DNA from: Candidatus Pelagibacter sp.
GTDB taxonomy: Bacteria; Pseudomonadota; Alphaproteobacteria; Paracaedibacterales; CAIOTO01
Direction of reading: 5' to 3'
Assembly: GCA_013823725.1 (NCBI GenBank)
Contig: PNMQ01000008.1
Coordinates: 1-64,000 of the forward strand
Length of the DNA stretch: 64,000 bases
The position numbers and the translations under genes are program-made. Each line of letters begins with the position of its first letter. The stretch's first letter is position 1. The notes beneath the pieces are model-generated. The model was not told the origin of the DNA. It saw nothing but the letters and a program-made list of their open reading frames with translations, and did no database searches. This document shows, piece after piece, positions 1 through 7,566 of this stretch.

Positions 1-101
1 CATAATATAAGTACCAGAACATATTTTAAAAATTTGAAATTTATTTTATTTAAAAACATGATACTTATACACTATAAACTATTTTTTATCTCACACATCC
101 T
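1..101. other. AT-rich edge, no feature seen
   Basis: The left edge holds only AT-rich sequence downstream of the first reverse-strand gene. I see no gene, strong hairpin or RNA here. Confidence 0.5.
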
Positions 102-998
102 CTAACCACCACTTCTACTAAACATGCTAGGACGACGAGCCGGTGCAGCAGCAGGTTTACTAGTAGTACGGCTTCCACCAAACATACCTTTTCGAGGAGA
201 AGGAGCAGGAGTACCACCACCAGATCCATAACCATCTGAACTGCCAGAGCCATATGAAGTTGAAGAATCAGACCTTACAGTAGCTGCTTGCTTTTCAGCG
301 GTTCCTACCGCTGTATTAAAGGCCTTAAATATAGGATCTGATGTCCTGCTCTTTGCCACTTTTGCTCTCTCTTTTTGCTCTGCTGCTTCAAAATTAGTTT
401 TTTTAGCCTTGTTATCATTCTTTTGGAATGTCGTAGCTCTTGCTTGCCTGGATTTTTCAGCGTCTTTTAATAACTTGGCTGTTGTATTAATTAAAGTTGT
501 ACCCTCTTTTACAGCTTCTTTAGCTGTTTTAATATAAGTATCTAGTTTCACTTTATCTTCTAACAAACGGATAGCCCTATTAATATATACTTCTCCTAAT
601 TTTTTAGTCGTTTGAATTAAAATTTTCATTTCTTCAACGGTTGGCGTACCATTCATTATTTTGTCTTTTAAAGTTTTGACACGACCTTTATAGGTGAAAA
701 TTTTCTCTTGTTCTGCTTTAAATTTTGATGGACTGGCAATTTGGTTAGCAGGTTCATTTAAAGATGCACCATGTTTTCTGTCAAACTTATTGCTAGATGC
801 AACTCTACGACTATCAAATGATTCACGATTACGATTAAAATCTTCCTCGTATCTACCTTCGTAATCATTGGGTCGAAGGTCTTGATCGGAATATCCACCC
901 CCTCCTCCATCATCTTGATAGCCATCATCAAACATTGAATATGCTTTTAGGCTGCACAGAACTAACAAAATAGGGAAAACACCTGATTTCAATTTCAT
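102..998 (-). CDS. Exported low-complexity hypothetical protein
   Basis: I do not recognise this 298-residue protein. Residues 1-21 form a good Sec signal peptide (KLKSG, then a hydrophobic core ending at AYS), so it should be exported. Residues about 25-60 are Gly/Asp/Arg-rich. Residues about 90-225 are Lys/Glu/Ala-rich and probably helical or coiled coil. The C-terminal 60 residues are Gly/Ser/Pro-rich, with a loosely repeated basic motif (KGMFGGSR, PSMFSRSG). No catalytic motif is visible. It is divergently placed from the DUF3501 gene, so both probably fire from the 999-1173 gap. Such composition is common in secreted proteins of intracellular bacteria, but no function can be assigned. 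Confidence 0.7.
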   Translation of the reverse strand: MKLKSGVFPILLVLCSLKAYSMFDDGYQDDGGGGGYSDQDLRPNDYEGRYEEDFNRNRESFDSRRVASSNKFDRKHGASLNEPANQIASPSKFKAEQEKIFTYKGRVKTLKDKIMNGTPTVEEMKILIQTTKKLGEVYINRAIRLLEDKVKLDTYIKTAKEAVKEGTTLINTTAKLLKDAEKSRQARATTFQKNDNKAKKTNFEAAEQKERAKVAKSRTSDPIFKAFNTAVGTAEKQAATVRSDSSTSYGSGSSDGYGSGGGTPAPSPRKGMFGGSRTTSKPAAAPARRPSMFSRSGG

Positions 999-1173
999 AT
1001 AACTTAAAACCGTCTTAATTATAAATTTATTAATACAATTTTCGTTGACAAATATTAAAAATTGATAAAAATTTAAAAAATATTTTTATATAGAATGTAT
1101 ATCGCAAACCTTGAATCAAAAAATCAATTGGCCTAAAATAAGGATGAAAGATATTTGTTAAAGAAAAATTCCC

Positions 1174-1782
1174 ATGAGTCTGTTAGCACCAAGTGATTTT
1201 TTACCACAAGAAGATTTTTTGAAACAACGTCACACCATTTTGGACAATGTTAAGATTATTAAAAAAGCTAGACGAATTCCCTTAGGACCCGATATTACTT
1301 TTTATTTTGAAAACAAAGAAACAATTCTATGGCAAATTCAAGAAATGTTACGTATTGAAAAAGGTGGACATGAACAGATCCAAGATGAAATCGATGCGTA
1401 TGATGCGCTTGTTCCTCAAAAAGGTGAACATGAATATAAACATATATCGTGCACTATGATGATTGAAGAAAATGAGGTGATGCGCCGAAAAGTGTTATTG
1501 CAAGAGTTATCCAACATTGAGAACTCAATATCCCTACACGTAGGGGATGTTATTATTCAAGCACAAAACATTCAAGATGGAATAGAGAGAACAAATTCAC
1601 AAGGAAAAACATCTGCCATACATTTTTTAAAATTTATATTTGAAAATAGTACTATTGATATTTTTAAAAATCCACAATCTTGCGTAAAACTTATTTCAAA
1701 CCATCCCCGATATTCTTATACACATTTATTATCAGAAGATCAGAAAAATGCACTTTTAAAAGACTTAAATTCTATTCAATAG
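1174..1782 (+). CDS. DUF3501 family protein
   Basis: This 202-residue protein matches my memory of the DUF3501 family along its whole length: an N-terminal block with KARRIPLGPDITFYFE (residues ~31-46), the hallmark QIQEMLRIE (~54-62), a DEIDAYDALVP segment (~72-82), MMIE (~95-98) and a C-terminal TSAIHFLKF block (~146-154). Family members are usually found beside rubrerythrin and an Fe-S oxidoreductase, suggesting a redox or stress role, but no biochemical activity is established. No such partner lies in this window. A Sel1-repeat gene follows 7 bp downstream, so the two are probably cotranscribed. Confidence 0.8.
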   Translation: MSLLAPSDFLPQEDFLKQRHTILDNVKIIKKARRIPLGPDITFYFENKETILWQIQEMLRIEKGGHEQIQDEIDAYDALVPQKGEHEYKHISCTMMIEENEVMRRKVLLQELSNIENSISLHVGDVIIQAQNIQDGIERTNSQGKTSAIHFLKFIFENSTIDIFKNPQSCVKLISNHPRYSYTHLLSEDQKNALLKDLNSIQ

Positions 1783-1789
1783 CGATTCT

Positions 1790-2377
1790 ATGAAATACTT
1801 ATATTTTTTTCTCAGTTCTATCTTTTTTTTAGAACCTGCAATATCTACTGCCAACCAAAATTCTTCTGTACCTATGTATGTGCGATGTGATTTTTTTGAA
1901 AAAGACCCTTGCCTACTTAATGAGCAAGAAGCACAACGAGTCAGTTTAGAAATTGAAGAAGGTATTAAAGATGGTATTGCATACGCACACTATATTAAAG
2001 GCATTCTATTGCTTGAAGGATTTTACAATAACGGATCAAAAAATTCTCGCGAAGCTACAATTCAATTTTCAAAATCAGCTGCACTGGGTTTTAGAGATGC
2101 CTATACTTGTCTAGCAGACAGTTTTCTTCATGGTGACGGTGCGCAAAAAGATGAAAAAACTGCCTTCAACTATTACACAATAGCTGCAAACCTTGGACAC
2201 GGCACAGCACAATTTAATCTTGCGGTGTTGTATCGTGATGGAATTGGAGTGAAGGCATCAAAAAAAAAGGCTCAGAAGTATTTTAAACTTGCAGCTAATA
2301 ATGATTCTTTAGGAGAATTAAGAAAGAAAGCTCAACAATTATTAGAACAAATTCATGATTCTCTTTCGTCAAAATAG
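1790..2377 (+). CDS. Exported Sel1-repeat protein
   Basis: This 195-residue protein starts with a Sec signal peptide (MKYLYFFLSSIFFLEPAIS, cleavage near residue 20) and then carries about three Sel1-type tetratricopeptide-like repeats at residues ~60-180. The pattern ALGFRDAYTCLADSFLHGDG, then ANLGHGTAQFNLAVLYRDGIG, has the alternating Ala/Gly/Leu spacing of Sel1 motifs, each about 36 residues long. Sel1 proteins are interaction scaffolds in the periplasm or outside the cell and include host-interaction factors such as Legionella LpnE and EnhC. The client here is unknown. It sits 7 bp after the DUF3501 gene and slightly overlaps the upstream start of ctaA. Confidence 0.8.
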   Translation: MKYLYFFLSSIFFLEPAISTANQNSSVPMYVRCDFFEKDPCLLNEQEAQRVSLEIEEGIKDGIAYAHYIKGILLLEGFYNNGSKNSREATIQFSKSAALGFRDAYTCLADSFLHGDGAQKDEKTAFNYYTIAANLGHGTAQFNLAVLYRDGIGVKASKKKAQKYFKLAANNDSLGELRKKAQQLLEQIHDSLSSK

Positions 2378-3482
2378 TCTGAGTGTAAATACATTCAAAC
2401 AATATCCTTCAACGATGAAATATGTTGGGTGCTCTAGAAAATTTCATTCATCAATTTGGATTTTAGTAGCACTTGTTTTTATAATTGTCATGCTAGGTGG
2501 AGCAACGCGTTTGACGCATTCAGGGCTGTCAATAGTTGAATGGAAACCCATAACAGGAGCAATTCCGCCGCTTAATGATTCAGATTGGATTGTTGAATTT
2601 ACAAAATATCAACAGTCACCTGAATATCAAAAAATCAATAAAGGCATGTCCCTTCAAGATTTTAAATTTATTTTTTGGATGGAATTTGCACACCGTCAAC
2701 TTGGAAGAATGATAGGAATACTAGCCTTTGCTATTTTCATATGGTCTTTAATTTCAAAAAAAATTAATTCTCAAACCCGTAAATTATTAGCATTAATCGT
2801 TTGTATGGTAGGTCTGCAGGGATTTATTGGCTGGTATATGGTAAAAAGTGGGTTGTCTAGTCATCCGCATGTATCTCCTTATCGCCTCAGCTTACATTTA
2901 ATTATGGCATGCGCTATCATTCTTATTTTATTCAATGTTCTCATTTCAATACGAAATATCAGGCTACATAAAATTATTTTTAATCTCGTGGGTCAAGGAT
3001 ATTATCATCCATCAAAAGCAAATAAAATATGGAGCATTCTACAAATTTTATGCATATTATTAACCATTTTATACGGAGCTTTCGTTGCAGGCCACAAAGC
3101 TGGAATAATATATAATACCTTTCCCAAAATGGGTAATTCTTGGATTCCATCAGAAATATTTCATTTATCACCACTTTGGAAAAACTTTTTTGAGAACCAT
3201 ACCATGATACAATTTATTCATCGTGTTTTAGCTTTTGCGACAATCATCATAGCTTTTTGGGGATGGATACATAAGAGATGCAGCCTTTTATTTGTAAGCG
3301 TTATTGCTACTCAGTTATTATTAGGAATTGTAACTCTTCTATACCAAGTTCCTACATTTTTAGGAACATTACACCAGGGTTGGGCTATTATTGTCTTATC
3401 TTCTTCATACTTGCTCTTTTTGGTGTATAAATCCACTTTAATCCAAGAAACAAGCTTGAAACTAAAAAAACCAAGAACATAA
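2355..3482 (+). CDS. ctaA: Heme A synthase (CtaA/COX15 type)
   Basis: This 375-residue polytopic membrane protein oxidises heme O to heme A for the aa3 oxidase encoded at 48-53.5 kb. Around eight hydrophobic segments are visible. The family signature GGATRLTHSGLSIVEWKP follows the first segment, and candidate heme-ligand histidines occur in EFAHRQLGR, SLHLIMA, FIHRVLAF and LHQGWA. Two starts are possible: 2355, which overlaps the Sel1 gene by 23 bp, or ATG 2415, which removes 20 polar residues. Neither has a clear ribosome binding site. The stop codon lies inside the loop of the following terminator. Heme O synthase (ctaB) is encoded far away at 48.2 kb. Confidence 0.93.
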   Translation: MILFRQNSLSVNTFKQYPSTMKYVGCSRKFHSSIWILVALVFIIVMLGGATRLTHSGLSIVEWKPITGAIPPLNDSDWIVEFTKYQQSPEYQKINKGMSLQDFKFIFWMEFAHRQLGRMIGILAFAIFIWSLISKKINSQTRKLLALIVCMVGLQGFIGWYMVKSGLSSHPHVSPYRLSLHLIMACAIILILFNVLISIRNIRLHKIIFNLVGQGYYHPSKANKIWSILQILCILLTILYGAFVAGHKAGIIYNTFPKMGNSWIPSEIFHLSPLWKNFFENHTMIQFIHRVLAFATIIIAFWGWIHKRCSLLFVSVIATQLLLGIVTLLYQVPTFLGTLHQGWAIIVLSSSYLLFLVYKSTLIQETSLKLKKPRT

Positions 3483-3498
3483 CATTCTTGGTTTTTTT
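3464..3498. terminator. Bidirectional terminator overlapping the ctaA stop codon
   Basis: A 7-bp stem (CCAAGAA at 3471-3477, TTCTTGG at 3485-3491) is flanked by A7 on the left and T7 on the right. It can therefore terminate both ctaA and the convergent gene at 3517-4344. The ctaA stop codon (3480-3482) lies in the 7-nt loop. Confidence 0.85.
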
Positions 3499-3516
3499 GT
3501 GTAGTTTCAAAATAGC

Positions 3517-4344
3517 CTATTGAACAGGAACTAACCTCAAAACGTAGTCTTGTTGTTCTGGTGTTAATGATCTAATTTCCATTGCCAATTTATCAAGTTG
3601 AGCCTTTGTTTTCATTTTAGCTACATGCTTTTTTTGTCTTTTGCGTGTTTGAGCCTTAAACGTACTATATCCTCCACGTGAATTAGGGTCTCTATCCATT
3701 ACCGCCTCTAATTGTCTTTCAAATGATTCACCTTTTTCAAATGGTAATTTTTCATCACCTCTTTTTGTTTTTCTTTTATTGTTCACAACATTATTAAAAT
3801 GCTTCCATAATCCGATAAAATCTTTATCTGCTGGGCTAATTTTAGGATTTTTAGTAGGACCAGTTGGAGTAAATATTTCCGGACTTCCTTTCAAATACAT
3901 ATATAACATCATTGAGTTTCCAAGATAAGACAATTCACCACATGCTGGCGATTTGACAACACCTACTACTAAACCATTAGCATTTTTTTTAGTACAGTAT
4001 GCAAAAAATGCTTCAATTGTAGGAACAGCTATTGTGTAAGGATATCTTTTACATAATTTATTCAATTTCATTATGGGGTCTGTCATTGCCAAATTACGTC
4101 CAGCATTTCTTAATACAGAACCTCTTGACAGTAAAGAACACTGGTTGGCATTTAGGCTTATTTTACGAGACATATCTACTGGATTTAAATTTCCAGAGGC
4201 TATACCTTGAGACATATTTTCTCTTGGTAAATCAGATTCTTGTGGCCTATAATCTTCATCTTTAGTATTCATAGCGCAAATAGATTGATTTGCCAAAGTA
4301 ATAGAAAGAAAAAAAATTAAAAGAATAGATTTGTTGACATTCAT
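3517..4344 (-). CDS. Exported hypothetical protein
   Basis: I do not recognise this 275-residue protein. It begins with a signal peptide (NVNKSILLIFFLSITLA, cleavage near ICA-M, residues 1-24). A polar, probably disordered region follows (~25-65), then a central domain (~70-150) containing four cysteines, and a very basic C-terminal part (KAQTRKRQKKHVAKMKTKAQ, residues ~229-248). It ends with a short helix-like tail resembling LTPEQQDYVLRLV. Cysteines in an exported protein suggest disulfides. It converges on ctaA and shares its terminator. A DNA- or RNA-binding or host-directed role is conceivable from the basic tail, but that is speculation. Confidence 0.65.
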   Translation of the reverse strand: MNVNKSILLIFFLSITLANQSICAMNTKDEDYRPQESDLPRENMSQGIASGNLNPVDMSRKISLNANQCSLLSRGSVLRNAGRNLAMTDPIMKLNKLCKRYPYTIAVPTIEAFFAYCTKKNANGLVVGVVKSPACGELSYLGNSMMLYMYLKGSPEIFTPTGPTKNPKISPADKDFIGLWKHFNNVVNNKRKTKRGDEKLPFEKGESFERQLEAVMDRDPNSRGGYSTFKAQTRKRQKKHVAKMKTKAQLDKLAMEIRSLTPEQQDYVLRLVPVQ

Positions 4345-4483
4345 TTTTTAACCTCAGTGCATAGACGCAAACATGTATATACTCTGAAATTATTACAAAT
4401 TATTTAATGAAATGTTAATCTAACAGATAAAAAACTCTTTCTCATTTTGTAGAAAAAATCTAGATTTACAAAAAAAATAGAAT

Positions 4484-4512
4484 TTGAAAGTGAAAACTGC
4501 TACATTAAGAAT
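4484..4512 (+). promoter_or_regulatory. Putative promoter of tRNA-Arg (and bamB)
   Basis: TTGAAA at 4484-4489 and AAGAAT at 4507-4512 are separated by 17 bp. The -10 is only a partial match, but the expected start point falls at about 4519, exactly the first base of the tRNA. Confidence 0.45.
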
Positions 4513-4518
4513 TAAGAT

Positions 4519-4595
4519 GTTCTCGTAGCTCAGCAGGATAGAGCGCAGGATTCCTAATCTTGAGGCCGTGGGTTCGAATCCCGCCGAGAACACCA
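4519..4595 (+). tRNA. tRNA-Arg(CCT)
   Basis: A full cloverleaf can be drawn by hand. The acceptor is GTTCTCG with CGAGAAC, the D stem is GCTC with GAGC, and the anticodon stem CAGGA/TCTTG carries loop TTCCTAA, giving anticodon CCT (codon AGG, arginine). The T stem is GTGGG/CCCGC with loop TTCGAAT. Discriminator A is followed by an encoded CCA at 4593-4595. It lies 23 bp upstream of the favoured bamB start, so the two may share a transcript. Confidence 0.95.
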
Positions 4596-4618
4596 TTTTA
4601 TTACTGTGGTATAAATTT

Positions 4619-5953
4619 ATGTTAAAAAAGATTTCATATATGTTAGCAACTTCCTTGATTTTATCAGGATGTGATGGAAAAAAAAATATTGTGCTTAATG
4701 GAGAAAGAGAAAATTTTCTAAAACTATCTCCTAAGCTTATAGCTACATCCAAAATAAAACCTCATTTTAGTGGCAATGAACTTGTGAATTTATCTTGGCC
4801 AGATCATAAAGGTTTAACTTTAAGTTTCATGCCAAAACTTGCAGAAAAACCTAACACACTATGGTCTATTTCAGCAGGCTCACCACAAACCAGAGAACAA
4901 AGAACCTTACAAGCACCAGTAGTACAAGATAATACTCTATACATATTAGATTCATCCGGAGTATTGACTGCTTATCAACTTGATTTCTCAAAATCAAGTG
5001 ATCAACCGCAAAAGTCTAATATCCAATTGATGAACAGCCCCAAACAAACATGGCGTTTTGAAACATTAACCGAAGATATGAAAGCTCAATCCATTGGAAG
5101 TGGTTTTTTTACTTTTCATCGCAACATGATTTATATCACGACATCTGTTGGTGAACTGATCGCGCTCAATGCAAAAGACGGATCATTGGTGTGGAGAAAA
5201 TCAGGATATCCACCATTTAGAACGGCACCTTGTATTTTTGGTGATAAACTTATAGCGCTTTCAGCTAACAATGAAGTGAATACTGTTAAACTTTCAAATG
5301 GTGAAAAGTTATGGACTCATACTGGCGTGACTGAGGCAACCCAATTAATGCAAGCAGCAACTCCTATTGAAGCCTCTAATACTGTTATTGTAGCTTATAG
5401 TTCTGGTGAAATTTACGCTCTCAATGGGACAACAGGCCATGTTCTTTGGTCCGACACACTAACACCTGTCGCACGTATAGACACCGTCACTGGGATGCCT
5501 CATATTTCTGCCAATCCTTTACTTGATGATAACCATGTTTATGTTGTTAGTCACGGCGGTAAAACAGCAGCTCTGAACTTTATTACAGGGGCAAGAGTTT
5601 GGGAAAAAGATGTAGGTGGATCAATCAATCCCATCCTTTATGGTGATTTCATGTATTTAATTTCTAATGAAAATGAACTGGTGTGCCTTCACAAAAAAAC
5701 AGGGGATGTGGCGTGGATTACCCTTTTAGATCATGACAAAAATGAAAACCGTCGTGTTTGTGCAGGACTGATTTTAGCAGGAAATCAGATCATCATTAAT
5801 ACGAACTTGGGTGAAATTTTATTTTTTGATATTAATACCGGCAAACAAAAGCAAGCTATTAAAAATAAATCTTCTTTCTCTCTTTCACCAACCATTGCAC
5901 ACGAAACACTTATTTTGATTGACGAGGATGCGAATCTCTATGGTTATGCCTAA
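4619..5953 (+). CDS. bamB: Outer membrane assembly lipoprotein BamB
   Basis: This 444-residue lipoprotein of the BAM complex helps insert beta-barrel proteins into the outer membrane. The favoured start (ATG 4619) gives a lipoprotein signal, MLKKISYMLATSLILSGC, with lipobox LSGC. An in-frame upstream ATG at 4568 lies inside the tRNA and is rejected. PQQ-like beta-propeller repeats are evident: LIALNAKDGSLVWRKSG, VKLSNGEKLWTHTG, IYALNGTTGHVLWSD, ALNFITGARVWEKDVGG and LVCLHKKTGDVAWI. The bamB-der gene pair is widely conserved in proteobacteria, and here the two genes overlap slightly. Confidence 0.93.
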   Translation: MLKKISYMLATSLILSGCDGKKNIVLNGERENFLKLSPKLIATSKIKPHFSGNELVNLSWPDHKGLTLSFMPKLAEKPNTLWSISAGSPQTREQRTLQAPVVQDNTLYILDSSGVLTAYQLDFSKSSDQPQKSNIQLMNSPKQTWRFETLTEDMKAQSIGSGFFTFHRNMIYITTSVGELIALNAKDGSLVWRKSGYPPFRTAPCIFGDKLIALSANNEVNTVKLSNGEKLWTHTGVTEATQLMQAATPIEASNTVIVAYSSGEIYALNGTTGHVLWSDTLTPVARIDTVTGMPHISANPLLDDNHVYVVSHGGKTAALNFITGARVWEKDVGGSINPILYGDFMYLISNENELVCLHKKTGDVAWITLLDHDKNENRRVCAGLILAGNQIIINTNLGEILFFDINTGKQKQAIKNKSSFSLSPTIAHETLILIDEDANLYGYA

Positions 5954-7340
5954 ACAAAGACCTTTAGTTACTATTTTTGGTAGGGCTAACGTCGGAAAAT
6001 CTACCCTTTTCAATCGCATTGTTGGTCGCAAGATTGCCTTAGTTTACGATGAACCAGGATTGACTCGCGATAGCCGATCTGCTTATGTGCAATTTGGACG
6101 TCTCAAATTTGATTTGAGTGACACACCAGGTCTTATCGATTTTGGTGATCACAATATACCAACCGATATCATCGAAGGAATGAAGAATCAAGCATTAGCC
6201 ACTCTTGAAAATTCAGATATTGTTCTTTTTATCATTGATGCCAAACAAGGTATCACTCCGAATGATGAAGAATTAGCGCAAACACTACGCAGAAAGTCAA
6301 AAACAGTTATTACTGTCATCAATAAGTCTGAAGCGAAAGATACCGAATGGGTATACTATGAAGCTCAGAAATTTGGTTTTCATGAAGCGATATCAATTTC
6401 TGCTGAACACGGCATAGGGCTTTCAGATCTTGAAGAAACTTTATACACTTGCCTAGAATCCATTAACGAAGCATATGTTGCAGAAACCGTTGAAAGCAAA
6501 GACGAAAACCTTAAACCCATAAAAGTTTCCATCGCTGGTAGACCTAACGTTGGTAAATCGACACTACTCAATGCTTTGCTCAAAGAAGAAGTACAACTTG
6601 TGGCTGATCACCCAGGTGTAACCCGCGATTCTATCACGTATACGTGGGAATATAAAGGTCAGGAATTTGAATTAACAGATACCGCTGGCATAAGAAGACG
6701 CTCGAGAACAGGAGATAGTTTAGAAAGTCTTGCTGTGATGGATACCTTAAATTCAATTAAATATGCAGAAATTGTTATTTTAGTTATAGATGCATCCGTT
6801 GGGATTGACAATCTTATAGAAAAACAAGATTTACAAATAGCAAGCCAAATTATTTCAGAAGGTAGGGCCTTAGTCCTAGCATTAAATAAATGGGATCAAG
6901 TTAATAATCCACAAGAAACATTAAAACATGTCTACGAGCAGTTAGATATTCATCTTTCTCAAGGTAAAGGGCTGCCTTGCATCACTTTAAGCGCAAAATT
7001 GGATCTGGATTTTTCAACACTTATGGAAAATATTATAGATACCTATGCCTTATGGAACACACGTATATCAACATCAAAACTGAATGATTGGCTGCATTAC
7101 ACCATTGAAAATCATAGTCCACCTATCGTAAGTGGTCGAAGAATCAAATTAAAATATATTACGCAAATTAAATCGCGCCCTCCTACATTTCATATTTACT
7201 GTACAAAAGCTGACGAGATGCCAGAATCATATGTGAAGTATCTAATGAATAAGCTTCGTAAAGATTTTCAACTAGCAGGTGTGCCTTTACGCTTAAACTT
7301 TAAAAGCCAAAGAAACCCCTTTAGCAAAACTAAAAAGTAG
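5940..7340 (+). CDS. der: Ribosome-assembly GTPase Der (EngA)
   Basis: This 466-residue protein has two tandem GTPase domains and a C-terminal KH-like domain, the arrangement unique to Der, which acts in 50S subunit maturation. G1 loops are GRANVGKST (residues ~14-22) and GRPNVGKST (~200-208). G3 motifs are DTPG and DTAG, and the G4 motifs are NKSE (a divergent NKxD) and NKWD. The C-terminal region (~350-466) is basic. Possible starts are ATG 5940 or 5946, both overlapping the end of bamB. An upstream GAGG at 5924-5927 slightly favours 5940. A strong hairpin ends the unit at 7377. Confidence 0.95.
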   Translation: MVMPKQRPLVTIFGRANVGKSTLFNRIVGRKIALVYDEPGLTRDSRSAYVQFGRLKFDLSDTPGLIDFGDHNIPTDIIEGMKNQALATLENSDIVLFIIDAKQGITPNDEELAQTLRRKSKTVITVINKSEAKDTEWVYYEAQKFGFHEAISISAEHGIGLSDLEETLYTCLESINEAYVAETVESKDENLKPIKVSIAGRPNVGKSTLLNALLKEEVQLVADHPGVTRDSITYTWEYKGQEFELTDTAGIRRRSRTGDSLESLAVMDTLNSIKYAEIVILVIDASVGIDNLIEKQDLQIASQIISEGRALVLALNKWDQVNNPQETLKHVYEQLDIHLSQGKGLPCITLSAKLDLDFSTLMENIIDTYALWNTRISTSKLNDWLHYTIENHSPPIVSGRRIKLKYITQIKSRPPTFHIYCTKADEMPESYVKYLMNKLRKDFQLAGVPLRLNFKSQRNPFSKTKK

Positions 7341-7376
7341 CCATCACTATTTATTGATTTTTAGATTTAAGTCTAT

Positions 7377-7417
7377 GCAGGTGGTTTTTATAACAATAGA
7401 AACTTTACCTGCCTTTT
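7377..7417 (+). terminator. Hairpin terminator after der
   Basis: An outer stem GCAGGT (7377-7382) pairs with ACCTGC (7407-7412). An inner 8-bp stem (7384-7391 with 7396-7403, one G-T pair) closes on an AACA loop. A short T run (7414-7417) follows. The structure is strong but the T tract is short. Confidence 0.6.
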
Positions 7418-7566
7418 ACTCTATTTAAAATTGATATTATGTGAGAAATACTAATTTCTTAGACAAAAATACAACGTAATTAAAGTTGAAAACGATGCAA
7501 ATATTCAATATATTGTATCACGTGGACATATCCCTCATAAAATAAAAAAGGCTTAGAGTTTGTAAA

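Noticed and set aside
4420-4752. Reverse-strand 110-codon frame across the tRNA
   Set aside because: It would run through tRNA-Arg and the start of bamB; both are secure.
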